Shown here one piece after another: positions 57,556-64,000 of a DNA stretch of 64,000 nucleotides. Source of the stretch: Rhodococcus sp. P-2 (GTDB lineage Bacteria; Actinomycetota; Actinomycetes; Mycobacteriales; Mycobacteriaceae); NCBI RefSeq assembly GCF_016598535.1, contig NZ_CP066779.1:4338053-4402052 (forward strand), written 5' to 3'. The translations under genes and the position numbers were made by a program. The notes below the pieces were generated by a model. It worked only from the letters and a program-made list of their open reading frames with translations, had not been told where the DNA came from and searched no databases. Numbering within the stretch: the stretch's first letter is position 1; each line of letters opens with the position of its first letter.

Positions 57556-58209
57556 TCAATCGATGCCCAGCATCGCCTTGAGCGCGTCTGCGCCGGTCAC
57601 TTCGACGGGATACGGCGGTGCGACAAAATCTTCGCGGCTGAGGGTGAAAAGTCGACGTACGGTCATGCGACCGTCGGCGGACAACTCCTCGACCGTGCCG
57701 TCCGCGCGGTACCCGACTTTGGCCGACACAGTGATCGAGGCAGGGTTGTCCGTGAACGCCGACGACACGACGCTTCGTGCGCCCAAAGAGTCGAATGCGA
57801 ATGCGCAGATTGCCTGTCGGGCAAGAGTGCCGATACCCCGGCCTTGGAAGCCTCGCCCGATCCACGAGCCGGTTTCTCCGGTACGACTTTCAGGGAAGTC
57901 CGTCGCGGCGAACGCCTGGCAGCCGACGATTTCTCCGTCGACGACAATGGCTGTCTCGAATTTCCAGTCGGCCATGTTCATCGCTCCGCGGACCGACCAG
58001 TGGTATTGGATGAATCTTCGCGACACTTCGTCGGGAGTGCCCACCGTCCAGGGGACGAGAAACGGCATCTGTTCGGCAGGGTGAATGCCGGCCCGGACCA
58101 GCGCAGCGAGTTCGGGGAAATGGTCGTCGCGCACGGGGACCAAGCTGACGGGCCCACACGTGATCGTGACTCCGTACGGAGGCCAGATCTCTGTCAGTGG
58201 ATCAACCAT
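57556..58209 (-). CDS. GNAT family N-acetyltransferase (RimJ-like)
   Basis: 217 aa. VSLVPVRDDHFPELAALVRA at the N-terminus, WKFETAIVVDGEIVGCQAFA, and the acetyl-CoA region GSWIGRGFQGRGIGTLARQA, with SAKVGYRADGTVEELSADGR near the end, as in RimJ/RimL-type ribosomal-protein or small-molecule acetyltransferases. ATG at 58209. Divergent from the MelB-like transporter gene. Confidence 0.83.
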   Translation of the reverse strand: MVDPLTEIWPPYGVTITCGPVSLVPVRDDHFPELAALVRAGIHPAEQMPFLVPWTVGTPDEVSRRFIQYHWSVRGAMNMADWKFETAIVVDGEIVGCQAFAATDFPESRTGETGSWIGRGFQGRGIGTLARQAICAFAFDSLGARSVVSSAFTDNPASITVSAKVGYRADGTVEELSADGRMTVRRLFTLSREDFVAPPYPVEVTGADALKAMLGID

Positions 58210-58341
58210 CGTCTGCAGGCTTTCGTTCGTGTGCGAATCGGGTCACAGTCTGGCATGCCGGGCCCGTCCGAGTGAGGGACTTCTGGTCATCGAGATTCTT
58301 TTGCCCTCGCGGTGCCGAGTCGTGACATTAGTGTGTGGACG

Positions 58342-59730
58342 GTGACTACAGACAAACCGGTACGTCTTCGTGAAGGTAGATCGCCTGACAGGCTTTCGCG
58401 CGGCGTGGTAGCCGGATATGCAGCGGGAAGTGTCGGTACGGGCGGCTTCGGCGTGCTTCCAGGTCTGGTACTGGCGTACTACCTGACCGACACGCTCGGG
58501 GTAGCCGCGGCGCTCGCCTCGCTCGTGGTCATCGTCCCGAAAATCGCCGACGTGCTGATCGATCCGCTGATCGGGTCGATCAGCGATCGAAGCTCCCATC
58601 GAACTGGTACGCGAGTGCCACTCATGCTCGCAGGCGCTCTGGGGCTGCCGTTGCTCTTCATCCTCACGTTCTCAGCCCCCGTGTCTGCCGGCCCCGGAGT
58701 CGGTGCGTTGTGGGTGCTCGTCTTCTTCCTGCTCGCGGCCAGTGCTTACAGCCTCTTTCAGGTTCCGTACATCGCGTTGCCGACCGAGCTGACCGGCGAT
58801 TACCACGAGCGCACTCGTTTGGTATCGGTTCGAATTGCGGTGCTGGCCCTGACAATTCTGGTCATCGGCGCTGGTGGACCGGAACTGCGCGATGCTGCCG
58901 GGGGCGGAGCACGCGGTTATCTGGTCATGGCGATCGGGGTGTCGGCGCTGATGTGTGGGGCAATGATCTGGGCAGTTCGCGGAGCGGCGCGCCACACGGT
59001 GACTCACGCGGACGCGCCGGTCGGTTCGTTGCTCTCGCAATACCGGGACGGGTTCGACGCGATACGACGTACCCGCGCGTTCCGATTGCTGGTCATCGTC
59101 TTCGTGCTTCAGGCTCTTGCCACCGCTGTGATGTTGGCGGGTGCGCAATATCTGGCGACCTACGTGATGGGCAAGGAAGGCGCGCTCACCGGTCTGTTCG
59201 TTGCACTCGTCGGACCAGCTCTCGTCGTCATGCCGCTGTGGTACCGGTTCTCGCATCGGTACGGAAAGCTTCGCGGTTACGTCGTGTCTTCCATCCTGTT
59301 TGTCGTCGCGACTGCGTTGTTGACGCTGGCGGCTGTCGACGCCGGGTCGTGGATCTACGGTGCCGTCGCTCTTGCCGGCGTTGCCTACGCAGGGATGCAG
59401 GTGTTTCCGCTGGCGATGCTTCCGGACGTCATCGAGGACGACGCGCGAATCGGTGGACGCCAGCGTGGTGGTTCGCTCAGCGGTATCTGGACCGCCTCGG
59501 AAACCGCGGGCCTTGCCCTGGGGCCCGCGGTGTTCTTGGGTGTACTCGCGGTCACCGGCTTCGTCTCGAAAACTGCGGGCGAGACTGTCGTGCAACCGCA
59601 ATCAGCGCTGACCGGAATAGCTCTCGGCTTCTCGGTCGTGCCGGCGATCCTGGTTGCGATCAGCCTGCTCGTATTGCGGAATTACCGCACCGAACAAGAA
59701 TCCACTCACGAGAACGTAGGTGAACGATGA
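58342..59730 (+). CDS. MFS/GPH-family (MelB-like) transporter
   Basis: About 462 aa with 12 membrane segments. RGVVAGYAAGSVGTGGFGVL, IADVLIDPLIGSISDRSSHR (the DP..G..SD signature of glycoside-pentoside-hexuronide symporters), VPYIALPTELTGDYHERTRL and AMLPDVIEDDARIGGRQRGG. The start is uncertain: GTG at 58342 is used, GTG at 58333 or 58312 would add 3 or 10 residues. It overlaps the following PLP-enzyme gene by 4 bp (ATGA), so it should carry that enzyme's substrate or product. Confidence 0.85.
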   Translation: MTTDKPVRLREGRSPDRLSRGVVAGYAAGSVGTGGFGVLPGLVLAYYLTDTLGVAAALASLVVIVPKIADVLIDPLIGSISDRSSHRTGTRVPLMLAGALGLPLLFILTFSAPVSAGPGVGALWVLVFFLLAASAYSLFQVPYIALPTELTGDYHERTRLVSVRIAVLALTILVIGAGGPELRDAAGGGARGYLVMAIGVSALMCGAMIWAVRGAARHTVTHADAPVGSLLSQYRDGFDAIRRTRAFRLLVIVFVLQALATAVMLAGAQYLATYVMGKEGALTGLFVALVGPALVVMPLWYRFSHRYGKLRGYVVSSILFVVATALLTLAAVDAGSWIYGAVALAGVAYAGMQVFPLAMLPDVIEDDARIGGRQRGGSLSGIWTASETAGLALGPAVFLGVLAVTGFVSKTAGETVVQPQSALTGIALGFSVVPAILVAISLLVLRNYRTEQESTHENVGER

Positions 59731-61292
59731 GTTCCACTCAGGCCGAGGAACTTCAGGGCAAGAACGCAAACCTCGAGAAGAGGGCGGCCGACATCTTGAC
59801 TCGTTTGCGTTCGCTTCGTGAGCAGGACGCTCCGACGCACGGCGGCCGGGTTCTGTCGTACGTGTACGACAGCGGCCTCGCAGCGCTCGACGAGTTGGCA
59901 GCGGACGCAGCTCGACTGGTTCAGCCGGTCAACGGTCTCGACCCGACCGTGTTCCCGTCCACCGCGGTGATGGAGCGTGAGTTGGTTGCGTTTGCTCGCG
60001 AGTTCCTCCATGGGGCTTCAGGCACAGCCGCAGATAGATCCGCGGATACAGACACAGACGCCGGTGAGGTGGTAGTCGGCAATGTCACCAGCGGCGGAAC
60101 GGAGAGTTGTGTGTTGGCCGTCAAGGCAGCTCGCGACTTTCGTGGGCTCCCGCCGGGTGAGGGTTCGCTGGTTCTTCCGACCACCGCGCATGCCGCTTTC
60201 CACAAGGCAGCGCACCTACTCGGACTGGAACTCATCCTGGTACCTGTAGATCCCACGTCGGGGCGCGTGGGCGCACACGATATTGCGACGGCAGTTCGGA
60301 AGGACACGGTTCTGATCGTCGTCTCTGCGCCCAATTACCCGTTCGCGGCGCTCGACCCGATCGCCGAGGTCGCGAAAGTTGCCCGTGCACAGTCGATTCC
60401 ACTGCATGTCGACGCCTGCATCGGTGGCCTTGCGTTGCCGTGGTGGGGTGATCTGCCGCCCTGGGATTTCCGGGTGCCTGGTGTCACCAGCATGTCGGTC
60501 GACTTCCACAAGTACGGATACTCACCCAAAGGCGTCTCGGTCTTGCTGCACCGAGGGCGCGACCTGCATCGCAAGCAGTATTTCGGACTCACGGACTGGC
60601 CGGGGTATCCGGTGGTCAATCCCACCCTTCTCGGTTCCAAATCCGTTGCTGCGCTGGCCGGAGCGTGGGCGATCTCGCAAGTTCTCGGTCAATCGGGATA
60701 CGCCGAATTGGTGTCCCGAGCTCAGCGGGCGACGCGCGCGCTGATCGACACGGTCCAGAGCATCGACGGGCTTCGCGTCGTGGGCACGCCGGTGGGGCCA
60801 CTGTTCGCGGTCGCCACCGACGATTCCGTGCCGCTCGAACGTCGAGTCGATCCGCATCGCTGGGTGAGTGCCGTCGGTGCCCGGGGTTTCGTCCTTCAGG
60901 GGCAGCCGGCGTCGACGCAATCCGACGGGACGACGTTGCCTCGAACCACCCACCTGACCGTCACCCCGGTGACGGAGTCCGTGCTCGGCGAGTTGACCAG
61001 CGCGCTCGTCCTCGGCGCCGACGACGTTCGCGGCTCGGCGGCAGCCTCGGCGCCGCCGGCCCTGGCAGAGTTGGCCGGAGCATTCGAACGTGGCGATGTC
61101 ACCGTGGCCGATGTTCTCGCGTTGCCCAGTGACGCCGTCGCGGCGGCGTTGACGTCGGCGGGGCTGGATCCTCGGGGTTCTTCTGATTCTCCGCTGGACA
61201 TGGCGGCAGTCCTCGCGGCGGTGGAATCGTTGCCCCGCGAGGTCACGAAGCGCCTGCTGGTGGAATTCCTGGCCGGACTGGTGGAGCCGTGA
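59727..61292 (+). CDS. PLP-dependent lyase/decarboxylase of the sphingosine-1-phosphate lyase type
   Basis: 521 aa. Fold type I PLP enzyme: TSGGTESCVLAVKAARDFRG, HAAFHKAAHLLGLELILVPV, IPLHVDACIGGLALPWWGDL, WDFRVPGVTSMSVDFHKYGY (PLP Lys in HKYG) and NPTLLGSKSVAALAGAWAIS. The DACIGG...DFRV.GVTS...HKYGY.PKG run is closer to sphingosine-1-phosphate lyase than to glutamate decarboxylase. About 80 extra C-terminal residues (PPALAELAGAFERGDVTVAD) follow. ATG overlaps the transporter stop. The natural substrate is not clear; a phosphorylated long-chain base or an amino acid are both possible. Confidence 0.82.
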   Translation: MSSTQAEELQGKNANLEKRAADILTRLRSLREQDAPTHGGRVLSYVYDSGLAALDELAADAARLVQPVNGLDPTVFPSTAVMERELVAFAREFLHGASGTAADRSADTDTDAGEVVVGNVTSGGTESCVLAVKAARDFRGLPPGEGSLVLPTTAHAAFHKAAHLLGLELILVPVDPTSGRVGAHDIATAVRKDTVLIVVSAPNYPFAALDPIAEVAKVARAQSIPLHVDACIGGLALPWWGDLPPWDFRVPGVTSMSVDFHKYGYSPKGVSVLLHRGRDLHRKQYFGLTDWPGYPVVNPTLLGSKSVAALAGAWAISQVLGQSGYAELVSRAQRATRALIDTVQSIDGLRVVGTPVGPLFAVATDDSVPLERRVDPHRWVSAVGARGFVLQGQPASTQSDGTTLPRTTHLTVTPVTESVLGELTSALVLGADDVRGSAAASAPPALAELAGAFERGDVTVADVLALPSDAVAAALTSAGLDPRGSSDSPLDMAAVLAAVESLPREVTKRLLVEFLAGLVEP

Positions 61293-61409
61293 GGAACGGG
61301 AAACCTCGATGAACACTGCCCGAAACTCGGACAAATGGCGCGAAAGATTTGCGAATCGGGCGTAAGTTTTCTGTCATCGGCTAACCATCTTTTGTCGGAG
61401 GGTTGATTT

Positions 61410-62741
61410 GTGACTGGCGCCGCGACCAAGATTCTGACGGTTTTCGAGGACGTGATCGGGGTTCCGCTTCCGATTCGGGTGCGGTGTTGGGACGGTTCGG
61501 AAGCAGGTCCGCCTGACGCCGCTGCGCAGGTACATTTCCGGAATCGGCGTGCCCTACGCCGAGTCCTGTACTCTCCCAACGAATTGGGGCTGGCGAGGGC
61601 GTACGTGTCCGGTGATCTGGACGTAGACGGCGATATCTTTGCGCTCCTCGATGTCCCGGATCTGGTCACGCGGCTCGGTGAGAATCGATTGTCGGGCTTG
61701 CCGCTGCGCTCGATGGTGCGCGCCGCCGGTACGTTCGCCGGCTTGGGGGCACTGGGTCTACCGCCATCACCTCCGTCGATCGAGATGCGTCGTAAGCGCG
61801 GCACGCGGCACAGCAAGGCACGGGATTCGGCTACCGTCTCCCATCACTATGACGTCGGGAATCGCTTCTACGAACTGTTTCTCGGGCCGAGCATGGTCTA
61901 TTCGTGCGGGTACTGGCCGGAGGGGGTCGAATCCCTCGAAGCCGCTCAGTTCGCGAAGCTGGACCTGATTTGCCGCAAGCTCGATCTGAAGCCGGGAATG
62001 CGACTGCTCGACGTCGGCTGCGGTTGGGGATCGATGGCATTGCATGCTGCCCAGAACTACGGCGTCGACGTTGTCGGGGTGTCACTGAGTAACGAGCAGG
62101 TCGAGTACGCCAAGGGACGGGTTGCCGACGCGGGTCTGACCGATCGTATCGAGATTCGAGTGCAGGACTACCGCGACGTCGACGACGGACCGTACGACGC
62201 GATTTCGAGCATCGGCATGTCCGAGCATGTGGGCCTTGCCAATTTGCCGGTGTACACGGCAAAACTCCACGATCTGCTCGTGCCCGAGGGGCGTCTTCTC
62301 AATCACGCCATCGCGGCGGTGAAGTCGTTGTCGAACAAGGTCGATGACGGATCCAGTTTCATCGACCGGTACATCTTCCCGGACGGCGAGATACTTCCGC
62401 TGAGTAAAACCATTGATGCGCTGGAACTTTCAGGGTTCGAGACGCGTGACAGCGAAGCATTGCGCGAGCATTACGCCTTGACGCTGCGCGCATGGGTCGA
62501 GAACCTGCGCGAGAACTGGGACGCGGCAGTTCTTCAAGTCGGTGCTCCCCGGGTCCGAACCTGGTTGCTGTACCTCGCGGCCAGTGCGCTGGGTTTCGAG
62601 GAGCCGCACCGGCTTACGATTCATCAGGTTCTGGCCGTCAAAACAGGGGATCGGGGGGCCAGCGGCATGGCCCGCTCACGTGAGAGTTGGTACCGACCGA
62701 TTGAAGTCCCGCAGATCGAAACCGGTCCGCGTATCGACTGA
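61410..62741 (+). CDS. Cyclopropane-fatty-acyl-phospholipid synthase family methyltransferase (UfaA1-like)
   Basis: 443 aa, GTG start with GGAGGG 7 nt upstream. N-terminal CFA domain (VHFRNRRALRRVLYSPNELG, ARAYVSGDLDVDGD), then the SAM-binding methyltransferase: SHHYDVGNRFYELFLGPSMV, YSCGYWPEG, LLDVGCGWGSMALHAAQNYG, SIGMSEHVGLAN and FIDRYIFPDGEILPLSKTID. It adds a methylene or methyl group from SAM to unsaturated acyl chains of phospholipids. In mycobacteria the UfaA1 relative helps make 10-methyl-branched acids with an FAD partner; no such partner is adjacent here. Confidence 0.88.
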   Translation: MTGAATKILTVFEDVIGVPLPIRVRCWDGSEAGPPDAAAQVHFRNRRALRRVLYSPNELGLARAYVSGDLDVDGDIFALLDVPDLVTRLGENRLSGLPLRSMVRAAGTFAGLGALGLPPSPPSIEMRRKRGTRHSKARDSATVSHHYDVGNRFYELFLGPSMVYSCGYWPEGVESLEAAQFAKLDLICRKLDLKPGMRLLDVGCGWGSMALHAAQNYGVDVVGVSLSNEQVEYAKGRVADAGLTDRIEIRVQDYRDVDDGPYDAISSIGMSEHVGLANLPVYTAKLHDLLVPEGRLLNHAIAAVKSLSNKVDDGSSFIDRYIFPDGEILPLSKTIDALELSGFETRDSEALREHYALTLRAWVENLRENWDAAVLQVGAPRVRTWLLYLAASALGFEEPHRLTIHQVLAVKTGDRGASGMARSRESWYRPIEVPQIETGPRID

Positions 62742-62755
62742 GGCCTATACGTTGG

Positions 62756-64000
62756 ATGTCCATGAGCACCCGGAAGGTTGTCCTCGCGGCAGTGAAGATT
62801 TCTGCCGTTGCGGTATCGGCGCTTCTGCCGACGTCGCTGCTGTTCACACCGATGTCGAACGCCGAACCTGCGAACGATTTCTACGACGCGAGTCCGGGTG
62901 ACGTCGGTGATCCGGGTTCGGTGATTCGGACGGAACCACTTCCGCTTGCCGGTGCAGTCGGCGGAGTGCCTGGTGTGGGGACTCGGATCCTGTATTCGAG
63001 TACCGACACCCACGGTTCCAAGGTTGCTGTGTCGGGCTCGTACCTGGAGCCGGCTGCCCCGTGGTCAGGAGTGGGCCCGCGCCCGACGGTTGTGATCGGT
63101 CCGGGCACGCAGGGCCAAGGTGATCAGTGCGCGCCGTCGAGGATGTTTCCCACTGCCGGTCAGCTCCGCCTGGCGGAACCCGGGAATCCGTCGAACTACG
63201 GTGCCGGTGTGGACAGTGTCGGTGTCAACTACGAGTCCGCTTTTGCATTTGCATTTCTTGCTCAGGGCGTTCGCGTGTTCGTCACCGACTACATCGGACT
63301 CGGAACACCCGGCGTCCATACCTACGTCAATCGCGCCGAGGAAGCGCATGCGATGTTGGACGGTGCACGCGCGGCCCGAGCCCTGGCGAAGGCAGGAGTG
63401 GACGATCCGATAGCGCTGTGGGGCCATTCACAGGGCGGCGGTGCCACTGCCGCTGCAACCGAACTCGCACCCGAATACGCGCCTGAGTTGAATCTGGTCG
63501 GGAGTTACGCGAGCGCGCCCCCGGCGGACCTGGCAAGCGTTCTACGTCATATCGACGGTACCGGTCTGATGGCTGCGATCGGCTACACGATCAACGGCGT
63601 TCTCGACCGATATCCCGCCGCCCGAGAGCCAATCGAGTCTCGACTCAACGACTACGGCCGAGCCGTGCTCGCCGACGTCGCCGGGCAATGCCTCATCGAT
63701 TCCCGAACCAAGTACGGGAAGCAGTCGACGGCGTCGTGGACCACAGACGGCCGACCCCTTGCCGATGTTGTGGAATCGGTACCGGAGATCCAGCAGGTGA
63801 TCGAGGAACAACGCATCGGGCGGCGAACCCCGGCGTCGCCGATCCTGGTCAACGGGGCGCTCAACGACGACTTCATCCCGTACGAGCAAACCCGGCGCCT
63901 GGTTCAGGACTGGTGCGCGCGCGGAGCCGAGGCGACGTTGTTCACCGACACCCTGCCTGCAGTGAATCCGGGGAGCGGTAACAACCACCTCGCGCCGGCG
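62756..64000 (+). CDS. Secreted LIP-family lipase (partial, C-terminus outside window)
   Basis: At least 415 aa; the frame is open to the right edge. The N-terminus (MSMSTRKVVLAAVKISAVAV) is a Sec signal peptide with likely cleavage after SNA. Alpha/beta hydrolase of the fungal-type secretory lipase (LIP) group: GSYLEPAAPWSGVGPRPTVV, VFVTDYIGLGTPGVHTYVNR, nucleophile in ALWGHSQGGGATAAAT, and INGVLDRYPAAREP. The Asp/His region (LVNGALNDDFIPYEQTRRLV) is visible near the end. Mycobacterial relatives (Rv1592c type) cleave triacylglycerols or esters outside the cell. Start may instead be the ATG at 62762. Confidence 0.82.
   Translation, partial: MSMSTRKVVLAAVKISAVAVSALLPTSLLFTPMSNAEPANDFYDASPGDVGDPGSVIRTEPLPLAGAVGGVPGVGTRILYSSTDTHGSKVAVSGSYLEPAAPWSGVGPRPTVVIGPGTQGQGDQCAPSRMFPTAGQLRLAEPGNPSNYGAGVDSVGVNYESAFAFAFLAQGVRVFVTDYIGLGTPGVHTYVNRAEEAHAMLDGARAARALAKAGVDDPIALWGHSQGGGATAAATELAPEYAPELNLVGSYASAPPADLASVLRHIDGTGLMAAIGYTINGVLDRYPAAREPIESRLNDYGRAVLADVAGQCLIDSRTKYGKQSTASWTTDGRPLADVVESVPEIQQVIEEQRIGRRTPASPILVNGALNDDFIPYEQTRRLVQDWCARGAEATLFTDTLPAVNPGSGNNHLAPA

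Overview
The window looks like a chromosomal segment from a mycolic-acid actinobacterium, most likely Rhodococcus or a close relative. The base composition is high-GC, GTG starts and ATGA/GTGA overlaps are common, and the gene order partly follows Mycobacterium tuberculosis (treX-treY, bioA-bioF-bioD, bioB-Rv1590-Rv1591, Rv1593c-nadA-nadB-nadC). Species and family calls come from reading the translations; no database search was run.

Layout. 0-5.4 kb (minus strand): a partial mycofactocin-type SDR, then treY and glgX/treX (trehalose from glycogen). 5.5-8.7 kb: bioA facing bioF-bioD across a BioQ-like palindrome. 8.8-20.4 kb: an accessory block that separates bioD from bioB. It holds a MASE1-GGDEF protein, a minus-strand cluster that reads as mevalonate uptake and catabolism (PucR-type regulator, class II HMG-CoA reductase, HMG-CoA lyase, small membrane protein, TctA-like permease), a stand-alone S74 chaperone-domain protein with a 42-aa membrane peptide, two VOC proteins, and an XRE-cupin regulator facing azlC and a frameshifted azlD. 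20.4-23.0 kb: bioQ, bioB, bsaP and a DUF2567 membrane protein. 23.0-25.0 kb: an SDR/TetR divergent pair and a degenerate SDR-like ORF. 25.0-29.3 kb: an NrtR-like regulator facing nadABC. 29.3-40.2 kb: LysR facing a dapA-family gene, a DUF222-HNH gene broken by an in-frame TGA, a GNAT, a PMT/ArnT-like membrane glycosyltransferase with a duplicated-domain exported protein, a GbsR-type regulator, an iron-box-preceded siderophore-binding lipoprotein, and a DUF4012 protein.

40.4-56.6 kb is one gene for a 5398-aa non-ribosomal peptide synthetase: five C-A-T modules and a terminal thioesterase, with no epimerisation domain. Module 2 carries a clear threonine specificity code. A 35-aa peptide gene with a strong ribosome binding site and a 17-bp terminator hairpin follows it. 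56.9-64 kb: a DUF4287/DUF5655 protein, a GNAT, a MelB-like transporter overlapping a sphingosine-1-phosphate-lyase-like PLP enzyme, a cyclopropane/methyl-branching fatty acid synthase, and a partial secreted lipase.

How the genes work together. Three inverted repeats of the TTGAAC-N3-GTTCAA type lie before bioA/bioF and before bioB, and should place the split biotin genes under the TetR regulator encoded beside bioB. A palindrome at the nrtR start should couple nadABC to NAD status. The most novel-looking systems are the predicted mevalonate catabolic locus and the orphan pentamodular NRPS with its attached mini-peptide. No tRNA, rRNA, CRISPR array or complete insertion sequence was seen. No gene-free stretch exceeds 300 bases; the longest, 17339-17626, shows nothing convincing.
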